The notes under the pieces are model-generated. The model was not told the DNA's origin. It made no database searches and worked only from the letters and a program-made list of their open reading frames with translations. From positions 5,146,001 to 5,210,000 of the forward strand of contig JAHWDD010000005.1 in the NCBI GenBank assembly GCA_023897205.1: 64,000 nucleotides of DNA, given 5' to 3'. This document shows positions 1 through 10,398 of this stretch, one piece after another (position 1 is the first letter of the stretch; each line of letters begins with the position of its first letter). The position numbers and the translations under genes were made by a program. This stretch comes from Exophiala sp. HKRS030. Taxonomy: Eukaryota > Ascomycota > Eurotiomycetes > Chaetothyriales > Herpotrichiellaceae.

Positions 1-108
1 GACCCAGCTTGGTCAGATTGGTCTGAAGCGACATCGACCACCACTTCTTCGGTAGACCCAGCTTGGTCAGATTGGTCTGAAACGACGTCGACCACCACTT
101 CTTCGGTC
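1..108 (+). repeat. 54-bp coding tandem repeat, two near-identical copies
   Basis: Positions 1-54 and 55-108 are the same 54-bp unit with only a few substitutions. Further diverged units follow to about position 430 within the same reading frame, so the array belongs to the wall-protein repeat region. It may continue left of the window. Confidence 0.85.
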
Positions 109-690
109 GACCCAGCTTGGGGTGACTGGGCGTTGACTACAAGCACACCTGTAACGTCAACAACTACCATCCCTGTCGATCCAGCTTGGCTCGACTGGGC
201 GTCAACTTCGACTACAACCAAACCTGTAACATCGACAACCGCCTATCCAGACCCTGTCTGGGGTGACTGGGCTTCCGTATCAACAACTACTGTCCCTGTG
301 ACCTCAGTATCAAGCTCTGTTGAGCCCGTATGGGGTGACTGGGATGCAATTTCGACGAGCACTGTCCCAACAACACCTGCATCGACTACAGGAGAAGGAG
401 TGTGGGGTGATTGGGGAGTCCCGAGCTCAAGCAGCGTGCCAGTTGTCTCTGTTACTATCGCCACAACACAGACCGTCGCGCCACTTCCCCCGTCTAGCTC
501 TGTAAAGCCTGTCGCACCTGTGGAGACCTCGGTAACTGGTGTCAAGCCTGTCTCGCCTACGACAACATCCTCTGGCACAGGCATTAAGCCCGCGGCAGCA
601 ACGTTCACTGGCGCTGCCGGACGTGTCGAGCTCAATGCAGTGGCTATGGTTGGAGCTGGAGCACTTGTAATTCTCCGCTTGGCATTGTAG
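1..690 (+). CDS. Ser/Thr-rich GPI-anchored wall protein with W-x-D-W repeats (5' partial)
   Basis: The gene enters from the left edge and reads in frame 1 to a TAG at 688-690; about 229 residues are visible and the start and signal peptide lie outside. The visible part begins with seven imperfect repeats of 18-24 residues, each opening with a DPxWxDW-like core (for example DPAWSDW, EPVWGDW) followed by a Ser/Thr/Val/Pro spacer. The first two units (1-54 and 55-108) are nearly identical in DNA. A Ser/Thr/Pro-rich stalk follows, and the protein ends with a small-residue segment and a hydrophobic tail (about the last 18 residues, AVAMVGAGALVILRLAL). That is the layout of a GPI attachment signal. 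Heavy O-glycosylation and a cell-wall or plasma-membrane location are inferred. The repeat family is not one I recognise by name. Confidence 0.7.
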   Translation, partial: DPAWSDWSEATSTTTSSVDPAWSDWSETTSTTTSSVDPAWGDWALTTSTPVTSTTTIPVDPAWLDWASTSTTTKPVTSTTAYPDPVWGDWASVSTTTVPVTSVSSSVEPVWGDWDAISTSTVPTTPASTTGEGVWGDWGVPSSSSVPVVSVTIATTQTVAPLPPSSSVKPVAPVETSVTGVKPVSPTTTSSGTGIKPAAATFTGAAGRVELNAVAMVGAGALVILRLAL

Positions 691-1372
691 CATTTTGAAC
701 GTTTTCTTTTCATAAACGGAGGATTTGGAATGCCATTTACCCCGGAAATGGGGAATTTGTATCACGAAAATTAACGGCTACCAAAGGGCCAGGGACGCCG
801 GGCATGCTTTCTAGCCTTCTAATATAGCAGATCAATAGATATGCAAATCTAACAAAAACTGCAAATGCCGTACTGGTTCAATTTGCCATCCTGAAGCTGA
901 TAACATGTGGCCACGTAAATTGGTTTTTCTTTCACACACGACTATGAAAGCGATACCAAGTGGCTAATGCGTCCTTGGCCGTTATCGAAAACAAATCCAT
1001 CGAGCAGCGTACCATGCTGCAAAACCGATAGCAAGTCGTGACGAAGTCGAGAATCAAGTGTGAAGCAGGCTCCAGAGCAATGTCTCCACGCAGTCTTCCA
1101 AAATTTCACGTCTCAAGCTGCATGTCCGGATTCTACGAAGTATTACGCTACGACGACTTTCATCTGTATCATTCCTATGTGACCTCTTCCAATGACGCCC
1201 GCTGCTCCCAGAATATAGGTATCAATAAATCGAAGATCGAACGCGGCCTGCAGTATACAAGATGCTAAGCTAGAATAACAGGGGTTCCAAGAAGCCTGTA
1301 TCGTTATACCGTCCGGCTCTGAATCGTTCCACCGTCCGGACCTGATACAGGAGATCTTGCGGGTGTTGGCGA
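691..1372. other. intergenic, convergent 3' ends
   Basis: This 0.7-kb stretch lies between the stop of the wall-protein gene and the stop of the helicase gene on the other strand. I see only short shadow ORFs, and it should hold the two 3' UTRs. Confidence 0.6.
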
Positions 1373-4300
1373 TCACTTGTGTTTTCTGTTCTCCCAACCA
1401 TTCATTGTCCGGCGAATCCCAAGTGTCTTCCTGGATGTTGCTGATAGATGTCCGGATTGAGATATCGATGACATAGTGGTCGTGTGCATGGTGGTCGCCG
1501 GTCGTGAGAGTACATAATTCTTGAGTGGGGTGGTGGCACTGATTGACAGTGTTCCAGGAAATTCGTGGTCCTTGGTTTTATTTTGCGGTTTCTCAGTCAA
1601 GGTTGTAGACTCTGGCACATCTCCTTGCTCTTCAAGATCAGGAGGTGGAGGTGAAGAGCTATATATACCTCCATAGTGTCTTGTCCTTTTGTTGCTACTT
1701 ATTTCTTTCAATGGAGCAGGACGCTTAATCATGCTATTGCGAAAGTGTAATTTATGTGATGAGAATTGCTCTGGGATCGTGCTCAGAGGCACAGGAGTAG
1801 GCTGGTGGATCATAGGTGGCAGAGTAGGCTTTTGTTCTTGAACCAGTCGATGAGGAGTCTTGGATGGGAACGAACAAGGCTGAGTGGTCTGCTCTGTGAC
1901 TTGAGCCTTTTTCATGAAAAAGGTAGCAATATCACCCTGACCTGAGGGCGCTTGTGTCAATTTGGGCTTCTTTTTTGGCGGTAGAACGTCCGAAGCTGAG
2001 CTCGTCACTTCGGAGCTTACAACGTGGAGCTGATGCCGAGCCGTGGTAAATCCTAATGTTGTGTTCGACACCGATAGCGAGTTGACATCAACCATTGTCG
2101 TCTGAACAGTAGCTGAATTTCTTGATTCGTTATACTGGGCAAAGTCAGCCTGTCTATGATCCTGGCCTGCACCGAGGACTTCTCCTAGTGAAAGTCCAAA
2201 ATGTGGGACAGACGTAGATCCTGAGAATGACATAGACATCGGACGACGACTTCCGTCAACCGGCCATAGGTCGTCGGTGGTGCTGTCTTGCAATCCAATT
2301 GATTCAAGACTACGAGATAGATCCTCTTGAGACGGTACTGGACGTCGAAGTATGGTAGCAATATCTGTGATGATCTTGTTATCAAATAATGGTCCAATCT
2401 GTGCTAAACGTCGATTTAAAGTTGGTGGTAAGAACTGTGACAATGAAGACTCGGTTTGGTCTCGAGACTGCACCAAGGGAAAGCTCATAGTCAAAAGTGC
2501 CTGTGCTCTAGTTATGGCAACATAGAATAGCCGACGTTCTTCGTCAGTATCTTCTGATCTCGAGTGAGGTATAGATCCCTCGTACAAGGCAGGAAGAAAG
2601 ACCACAGGCCACTCGAGTCCTTTGGCGGAGTGAATTGTTGAGATTGTCACACGTGGTTTGTCAATTCCTTCATCTTTCTCGGCATCTGTAGATAAAACAA
2701 TATTGGCCAGGAACTGTGCAAGGACTTCTTCACCTGCATTCGTAGTCTCTTGCTCCAGGCCATCAAGCGTCATCAACTGGTCTTCAGTGCTTGCAAATAC
2801 TAGAACATCTGAGGCATGTGTAATGAGTTCTTTGACGTTCTCAAATCGCTCTTTGTGGTCTTCCTTGTACTTCTTCGCCAGATAATTTTCGAAGTCGAGG
2901 CATTCAACAAGATGGCCAATCAATAGACCCGGGACATCTGCTGGCAGCGAGCTAACCATCTTCTTGCGAGAACTTTTGAGTAGACCAATCAGTCGCCCAA
3001 GCTCTTGCTCAGCAGGTTTGGATAAGTTTTTCTTCAAGCTAATGCTACCTGACACAAGCTTCTGCACAACGGACCAGAGCGACAGACTGCGTTCTTCCCC
3101 AACTTTGACCAACTCGGCGATTGTGGTCTCCCCAATCTTGCGTGATGGAGTATTTATGATGGCCAAGAATGCTTGATTGTTGTCGGGATGACTTATCGTT
3201 CGAAGATAATCGACGAGTATCCTGATTTCGACACGATCAAAGAAGCGATGGCCTCCGATCATCCGATAAGGTATTCCAGAACCTGCCAAGGCCTTCTCGA
3301 TCAGTAGCGATAGATAAGCTGACCGAATAAGAATGGCGATATCAGAGTGTTCAAGGAGCCCCCAGTCATAACAATCGTTCTCTTGATTTCACTGGCAATC
3401 CACAGGGCTTCCTCGTTGGGATTCGGAAGACGTCTCAGCACAGGCTTCGTACCGTAGCAATGTGTTGCCTTGAGTTTCTTCTGTGGCCGAGACGTATCCT
3501 GCTCAATGACATCTTGCGCAAGCATCAAGATTGCTGATGCAGAGCGATAGTTTTCTTCAAGATTAATGACCAATGCCTCGGGGTAGAATTTCTTCATCCG
3601 TTGTAAGTTTTCGATTTCAGCAGAACGGAATCCGTAGATACTCTGATCAGGGTCTCCAACTATTGTGATTCTGCGTTTCGCCGTTGCGAGAAGCTTCATT
3701 AAATCAAATTGCACCACATTTGTATCTTGAAATTCGTCAATCAGTAATGCCTCAATGTTGGAAACACACTCAGGGTGTAAACGCAAAAGGTCGACGCATC
3801 GCAGAAGAAGGTCATCATAATCAAGAAGATGAGATGTCGCCAAGTCTTTTTCGTACTCCTGAAAAGCCGTGACAAAGTCTTGATGATCCGCCTTCTTTGT
3901 AGCGGTTCCTGCCACGGCTTCCCAAGTTTTGCCTGTTGCTTTGTGCCGAGATATCTTAGATCTTGTTGATTTGGGATCCAGTGAAAGGTTGAGTCGTTTG
4001 ATGACACGCTTGACGATATTGTCACTGTCCGTTTTGTCGGCAATGCCGAATCCCTTGGGCAATCCAATCAAGCTCCCATATGCTACCAAGTATTGCCTGC
4101 AGATCGAGTGGAATGTTCCCATAACAAGTTTGGACTCGAGTTCAGGTCCAATGAGCAGACGGAGTCTCTCTCGCATTTCGCGACTTGCTTTGACGGTGAA
4201 CGTACAACAAATGACATTTCGAGGATCATAGCCATCATGGGCGATCAGGTAGGCAACTCGTGAGGTCAAGGTCTTCGTTTTGCCGGAGCCTGGCGGAGCC

Positions 4301-4380
4301 AGAACCTGCAGCACAGACGCCTGCGATGTGACTGCAGCCTTCTGAGCTACATTGAGTCCACTCAGAAGCTGCAAGTCCAT
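1373..4380 (-). CDS. srs2: Srs2-type UvrD/Rep family DNA helicase (one-base frameshift)
   Basis: This is a superfamily 1A 3'-5' DNA helicase, about 1002 aa once one base is restored. Visible motifs in order are Walker A APPGSGKTKTLTSR near the N-terminus, LLDYDDLLLR, Walker B LLIDEFQDTN, GDPDQSIYGFRSAE, LEENYRS, STIHSAKGLEWPVVFLP and RRLFYVAITRAQ. The C-terminal third is low-complexity with a PPKKKPK nuclear-signal-like patch followed by QGDIATFF, a canonical PCNA-interacting box (1916-1939). Srs2 is known to remove Rad51 filaments and to be recruited by PCNA, so an anti-recombination role is inferred. The ATG at 4380 (MDLQLLSG) is chosen because an upstream in-frame ATG at 4404 adds only eight unfamily-like residues. 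The frame breaks at a C run at 3359-3363 (plus strand). One extra base joins IVMTGG to LLEHSDIAILIR as in relatives. Confidence 0.9.
1916..1939 (-). other. PCNA-interacting peptide (PIP box) codons in srs2
   Basis: The eight codons read QGDIATFF, matching Q-x-x-(I/L/M)-x-x-F-F exactly. They lie about 15 residues after a basic PPKKKPK patch in the disordered C-terminal region, which is where Srs2 proteins contact PCNA. The motif match is seen; PCNA binding is inferred. Confidence 0.7.
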
Positions 4381-4404
4381 CTCGCAAATGTATCCCAAAA
4401 ACAA

Positions 4405-4606
4405 TTAATGGTGTGGTTGTAGGTCAAGCAAATCATAACTGAGCACGCGTCTGTCGGTGGGCTGAGTGGAAGGTACGCGTCAGAAACGCCAGCTCGACGC
4501 GAAATACACGTGATTGAATTTGCAGAACAGGTGCACAGCGTGATAGCCTTACAGCCTCGTCGAGGATGTCGATAATTTCCTGTTCCACGCCGCACCCATC
4601 AAGCAT
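4405..4606 (-). CDS. possible 36-aa spliced small ORF upstream of srs2
   Basis: An ATG at 4606 opens 18 codons (MLDGCGVEQEIIDILDEA) ending at a GTAAGG donor. An acceptor after CACTCAG gives an intron at 4462-4552, and 18 more codons (PTDRRVLSYDLLDLQPHH) run to TAA at 4405-4407. The stop is only 24 bp upstream of the srs2 start. The unspliced frame also stays open upstream of the ATG, so the real product could have a further 5' exon. It could be a separate microprotein, an upstream ORF in the srs2 leader, or chance. No family recognised. Confidence 0.25.
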
Positions 4607-5681
4607 CGAGGCGGTCGCTCCAGACGATGTGACCAATGTACATGAAGCCGACGGATTACATTACAACAGGGGCGTCCACTCCAGGGCCTTTTGCGACAAC
4701 TAGCGTTTGCTGTCCATTCTGCGTTAACAATGATCTCTTCACAGTCCCTCTTTAGTATCGTTTTCTAGTCGTGCCCATCGTTGAAATCTTCGTGCTCCCT
4801 TCTCAAGTACCATCGTTCAGTTTATGAACACAGCTGTCAGCCCCTTTGGAACATCAGCCCCGGCATCTAATACGCAATCCGCGCCTATGACTATCTCTCA
4901 ACGCCTTCATTGGCAATGTTGTCGAACTTGAATCATTGGTACGATGGCTGTCAACTACCATTGTTCTATTGATCACTGTGGCTGTGATGACTTGGCCTAA
5001 CAACAGTATCGATGGCTGATGTGCCAATATGTATCACGTGGCAAACAACGTCCAGTTGTCTGTCATGCCTTTTCCATACCTTTAGAGTCAGAGACCAATG
5101 GCGAGGCAAGCAATAACGAGGAAACATAATCTGGGTGATTTCAGGTATCGACCTGGCGTTTGTGCGATACAAGCTTGAGGTGAGGGTCATGACGTGAGGT
5201 ATTCTTGTCCAAAGCATTGCATATTCTGGAACCGTTGTTGAGAGTGATACTGCAATGCACAACTCTACACGATTGTAGAAACTTAATGATGGTATCGCTA
5301 TTGCCTGATGACCTAGGTAAAAAGAAAATCAGGATGAAGGGAGCTGGCAATGTAGGACGATATAAACCTCCAATTCGATACTTAGATATGGTGCGCCTTG
5401 AAAGTGTTCGAAATGTTCAGACGGAAACCCCACATATTTAACTAGAAACTGTCGCCCAGCCTTGACCCTTGCCTTAACCCCCCTCCTGTAGAGTTGAACT
5501 GACGGTACGTCTTACATGCAAGCACCAGACAATCTGGCCTCTTACTCCATCTCACAGTCGCCGTTGTCAATCCTGAGCTCTACCGGTCAAAGTATTGCCT
5601 TTCTACGGACCCAACGCTCGAACTCTCGAACTCTCCTTTCCTCACCGCATCAACGTTTCCAAACCCGGCCCAGTAGTCAAC
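4607..5681. other. intergenic, divergent promoters of srs2 side and FKBP
   Basis: About 1.07 kb between the minus-strand srs2 region and the plus-strand FKBP gene. Only short ORFs without family resemblance are present. It should contain the promoters of both genes. Confidence 0.5.
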
Positions 5682-6199
5682 ATGCATTACCTGCAACCAA
5701 TTCTCTCCGTCCTTTCGCTCCTGACGCTCCTTCCCAACACGATCACCGCCATCCCCGAGGGACTCGAGATCGAGTACCTTACCCCGGAGGTGACATGCAC
5801 ACGGAAGACGGTCAAGGGCGATAAGATCGACGTCCATTACGCAGGCACACTGCAGGATGGTGGCAAGGAGTTCGACTCGAGCTACTCACGCGGAACGCCG
5901 TTGAGTTTCCAGGTTGGCAGCGGAAGAGTCATCAAAGGGCAAGTCATAGATTTCCTTCTGAACCTCGTCACGTCTTCGATTGCGGAGCGATCTGTTCCAC
6001 GGGTTTACTGACTGCTGGTGCTTGGTTTAGATGGGACGAAGGGCTTCTCGACATGTGTATCGGTGAGAAGAGACGGTTGACCATCCAACCTGCTTTGGGC
6101 TATGGTGCTCAATCTGTTGGGCCTATCCCTGCCAATAGCGTGCTTGTCTTTGAGACCGAGTTGGTTGGAATCAAGGGCGTTAAGAAGGACGAGTTGTGA
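5682..6199 (+). CDS. fpr2: FKBP-type peptidyl-prolyl isomerase, ER lumen
   Basis: The protein is 141 aa: an N-terminal signal peptide ([20 protein letters not shown]), one FKBP domain and a C-terminal KKDEL ER-retention signal. FKBP landmarks are visible: [46 protein letters not shown] and PALGYG. FKBPs catalyse cis-trans isomerisation of prolyl bonds and bind FK506; the KDEL form assists folding in the ER, like yeast Fpr2/FKBP2. The gene has two exons, 5682-5938 and 6031-6199. The intron starts with GC rather than GT (GCAAGT, the usual GC-AG donor). Only that donor keeps KGWDEG in frame; the nearby GTCATA leads to an early stop. The ATG at 5682 is chosen because it begins the signal peptide; an in-frame upstream ATG would hide it. 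Confidence 0.92.
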
Positions 6200-6571
6200 G
6201 AATCTCATGTGGCAATGGCGAAAGAGGCATGAGGCACGGTGCCGCCGCTCTGGGATGATCAAAAAGCATGGCAAATAGCAAGAGGCCTGATTCCTCAATA
6301 TATCAAGGTTGGTAAAATTAGACATGAGATGAATGCTACACGAAAGACATGGAATGCAAATTTCAACTCCTATTGTTGTTGTTTCTGTCTGTAGAATCAG
6401 AAAAACCAATAAACCGTCTTGCGTTTGTGTATTCTGGCCAATATATAACCGTCTGTCTAGTGATGTCCGTCTTTCATATCCGCCAGTTCTACAGGGGTAT
6501 CATTGAATGTGTTCTTCGTGCTCCGAAAAATGCGAAACCATCATACGACCAAAGCGTTCATTGCCCATGTC
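6200..6571. other. intergenic, convergent 3' ends
   Basis: A 372-bp stretch between the stops of the FKBP gene (+) and the cytochrome b5 gene (-). It should be 3' UTR; nothing else is seen. Confidence 0.6.
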
Positions 6572-7519
6572 TCAGTCCATCTCGTCTAGATCCGACTCCT
6601 TGCCCCTGGATAGCTCATCTTCTGAGACGTAAATTCCGACGAGGCACTCCGATAGCATACCATCCCAATTTACCCACGGATGTACCTCCATAAACAATTT
6701 GACCGAATCCTTACCTGCTCCACGCATGATCTCTCCGACTCCTCCAGGATGGAAAGGAATGTATGGAGTGAGGTTATACACTTTACCATGATATACAGTC
6801 CATGCGTCTTTTCCCTTCCTCCCATTCTGATGGCGGAGTTGCTCAGGCGTCACTCGAATGAGGTTTGCTGGGGCATCTTTGCCGCGTAGCTGGGCTTTGG
6901 GATCGTTGGTCAGGGCTGCCCAATCAAGTGGCGAGTGGCCCGGCTCGAGAATGACCTTGCGCGAGACTTGTTTGCCGGGAGGCATAATCGATGAAGTCGG
7001 TGCCATTGAAGTATTCGGGTACGCTTTTTGTGGGGGATCCTTAAAGACGAGGCACTAGAGGGAGGAGGACGGACGAAGCCATTGCCTGGCCGTGGTGGAG
7101 CTGGCATCAACCCGAAGGCTGCAGGCTTTAATCGTGGGGGCTGGAAGATCTGTTCATTGTCGACGGCATCTGAGGTATTGGGATGGGCGGTGGTGCCATC
7201 GTTGCTGGCTGAATGTTCGGTACAGGTCTCGGAACATCTGTGTCGTCTGCGAGCTTGAATGCAGGGACACTCTGTGGCTCTGGTAAATCAATGCTGAAGA
7301 CTGGGGTTCGGGTTGTAAGATGGATCTTGATGCGACACCTTCGCCGTCTTCTGTTTGGCTTGTGAGACTCTGTGATAAAACTGGTCCAGATCGGGAGTAT
7401 GAGGGAGAATCTATGTAGCTAGGGCGCGTTTTGGCGTCTCTTGAAGAGTATTGAATAAGGAAATTATAAAGAATGTATCCTGCGACAAGTGTACCGCCGG
7501 CGGCGGCTATCCAGCCCAT
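6572..7519 (-). CDS. membrane-anchored cytochrome b5-like heme-binding protein (three one-base frameshifts)
   Basis: The restored protein is about 316 aa. It opens with MGWIAAAGGTLVAGYILYNF, a single N-terminal membrane anchor, followed by a long Pro/Ser-rich linker containing MPAPPRPGNGFVRPPPSSAS. The C-terminal cytochrome b5 fold shows TPEQLRHQNGRKGKDAW, VYNLTPYIPFHPGG (the axial-heme HPGG) and AGKDSVKLFMEVHPWVNWDGML, where the second heme histidine is probably the one in EVHPWVN. This linker-plus-domain layout is a known family in filamentous fungi and likely transfers electrons at a membrane, substrate unknown. The reading frame changes three times, at G runs 7303-7306, 7136-7140 and 7032-7036 (plus strand). 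Each change is of the one-missing-base type, and one added base at each restores a continuous protein. The last 144 codons alone form an intact ORF from 7006. Confidence 0.85.
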
Positions 7520-10398
7520 GGCAACGTCTGCGCACAGCAAAATCGAGGTTAAATGTAGGGACGCTGATCGGCACCTGCATTTTTGGGTAACGAATTTATC
7601 TAGTTCATTTTCGAGGCCCGGAGATAGAAGTCGGTCAAGGAGGAGAACCGCAGTCGAGGAAGTAAAGGTCTATGAAAGTCAAGTAGAAGGAAGGTTGAGG
7701 CGAGGCGCAGAAGATGAGTTACATGTTGACGACTTTGATTCAGTCATTCGAAAGGCGATCATGCGTCATTTGGCAGTGTATGGAATGTCATTTACCGTCA
7801 TTTGATTGCATTAGAAACCCCGTTTTGCTAAGTTGTGGACAAGGCGGGCTCTGATATATTCCACCTCTAGGATCTACTCATGACCGTCAAATGTACCTCG
7901 ATTCCCCCGCCAATATGAATGAATTTGAAGCGAATTGGTCTCTTGGAGTGCGAGGGTTGAGTCCCGACCGTAAACAGCTTGTATCACTGGGATAAAGTAG
8001 GCGTAGTAAGCCGGACAGGCAAAGGATGAGAATCAAGCCCTGAGATTTGGGAAGGGGGATTTTGCCGAGTCGAGGTTATGTGATTACCACCATCAATCAC
8101 AATTGACAACCCTAAGATTGGGATGTTGTGAAGGGAGGTGCAAGAGTCCGCAATCTGACATGAAACCTTGTTGATGCCACCTCCGGTCCAGTAGGAGGAT
8201 CCGCACGCCGACTTGATATTTCAAACGCCGCCGTAAAAGATCACAAATCTCAACCCCATCAGCACGCCACGCTGCCTGATTCTGATGCGCATCCAGGCTT
8301 CTGTTAAGCCAGCACAAGGTGAGTATCTTAGCAGGGAGGAAAGAAACGCCTAGGTACCGACATAGCCTACAAGCAGTTGCGGATTGCGGCACAGAGGCCC
8401 GTTTACATCCTGCCTGTGTGCGGACTACGGATTTACGAAGGAGGGGCTAGGCAGTACCCATGGAGTACGGAGTACCTGCGCACTAGGCGCGCATGGTAAA
8501 TATTGTTACGAGAATACCAGCTTGTTAGTGTCCGTACATATATACCTACTCCGTAGGTGTAGGTGTCGGTGGGTGGAGTTTCCCACTTCGGACTTACGGT
8601 GTGCGCGTGGCAACTGGCCTCCACCACCTGACTTTGACATTTCTTTCCGTAGTTGCTGCCCAGGTGCAGTGCTACCTACTACTTTGCTAGTATGTACCTA
8701 TGTCCGTCAGTCGGTACTGTGTGAGGCGAGTGTCGGTTCAAGTTTGTGACTTGTCTGACCACAAATATGAAGGCGTGGCTGCCAAAACAGGAAACTGCTT
8801 TTTTGCCTCGTTCCGAGCATTGCCACGAAGCGGTACCGTATCACCGTACTAGGTTCCTACTCCCGGAGCAGATTCTTGCGTGGCAGCACGCGAGCCAAAC
8901 AGGTTACCCATTCCATTTGCTCCGTAATCTTTCCCTGGATGGAGAAAAACTCAACCGGCATCCAACCCAAAGGGCTTGTCAGACTACGAAGAGAGAGGGA
9001 GGTACTGGAGGTAAGTACCTTGGCAATGTCGGTTGGTGTTGATCACACCTGCCATTCGTACTCGGCGACTTAGTTTGCGTAAAGTGCTAACTCTCAGCTC
9101 CAAAAGAAAGTGAAACCCCGCCTCTTGCCGGCTCAGATGACCTTTGGGTAACCACTACCAGTCGTCTCGCGGCAATAATCAACAGCCTTGAATTTGACAA
9201 AATCTGGCCGTTGTTGTCAAATTGCCTAGGCATCAAGGGAGAAGACGCAGATACCTGGCATCTGAACTTTTCAATCACAGGGGACGGAGTAGTCAATTAC
9301 TACTTAGAGAGTGTGTCACTCTTTGACTAAAGATACTAGACTACGTGATAAGTGCTCTGTGAGTGCTCGGTACCAGGTAGACAGGTAACCCGCTAACCAG
9401 TAGTAGTTAGAGAATCAGTGACTAACTAGACACTAGTCAAATGGTACAGTAGTCACCACTTTGCCTCTTGCCTTTTCGCCTTGTCTCGTGCCTTTTAAAT
9501 CCTGACGCAAGCAGAATTCCAAGGTTACCTAGGTACTAAGTGCCACGAGTGCCTACTAGATGCCTGCAGTGCCTGCCTTCAAATCACACATGGTAATTAC
9601 CGTCAAGGATCCCGACGGCGAAACGCCATGGGCTTAGTACCTAGGAATTACCTCACACCTACTCCCTATCTCGTACTTTTATTGCACCCTGCCGCTACTA
9701 TCAAGCGAACTCTTGCATCCCACTAACTCCCTAGCACCTTGCAATACTGTTAGGTAGAGACTAAGCCCGGGCAGATAGCCAACCATATACTGTAGCTATC
9801 TACCTAGCACCTAGGATCTAGTTAATCTGGGTGTCTAATGTCTGGAGTACTAAGGGTAGCTTCAGTTGTAGCAGCCTGGTAGGCTATGAGGTGCCTGTAA
9901 GTAACAAGGTATCGGGAAGTTTCAACCTTGCTTCCACATTCATCATTCGTGTCAGCCAACCTTGCATGGATCCAACCTTAGTTTCACTACATTTCCTTCC
10001 AACATCCAACATCCAACCTCACCTTTGGTGACTTCCTTCTTTTACGACTTCGCAAGTCGACAGCAGCATCGAGCCACGACTCTCGCATCCTGTGAATTCA
10101 TGACACCAGGTTCTTATGTGAAGTCAATCCACTGCCTTGATCCTGCAGGCAGTCCTTTTGGTTATGTGATAGCGGTTAAGATCTACTTATGCCTGGCCAA
10201 CTCAGATCTCTGCCAGACTGCCACCCATCAATCTCGTATCTCTGGAATATCCCATACTCAACCTTAAGGACCACTTAAACCACAACCCCTCCTTTTAGTC
10301 TTTGCACAACTCGCCAACGGGGCCAACACAAAATCTTCGACCACAACCTCCACTGAAGGGAAATTCTCTGCGTCGACTACACGCCATTTTGCCTCACT
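7520..10398. other. 2.9-kb intergenic region rich in TACGGAGTA and TACCTAGG words
   Basis: This divergent region between the cytochrome b5 gene (-) and the RING gene (+) has no ORF with protein-family character. It contains two exact TACGGAGTA/TACTCCGTA words (8466-8474 and 8547-8555). It also has many short words of the CTAGGTAC/TACCTAGG kind, especially at 9360-9660 and 9780-9830. The last few hundred bases before 10399 are pyrimidine-rich (CCACAACCCCTCC), like fungal core promoters. Confidence 0.5.

Noticed and set aside
243..713. 156-codon ORF antisense to the wall-protein repeats
   Set aside because: It follows the repeat periodicity of the sense gene and ends without any signal or domain.
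3301..3420. An intron between the two halves of srs2
   Set aside because: The two frames overlap and both encode conserved residues right up to the G run; a single base explains the break better than any GT..AG pair.
8384..8749. 121-codon plus-strand ORF in the large intergenic region
   Set aside because: Cys/Tyr-rich composition comes from repetitive TACGTAC-like words; no family resemblance.
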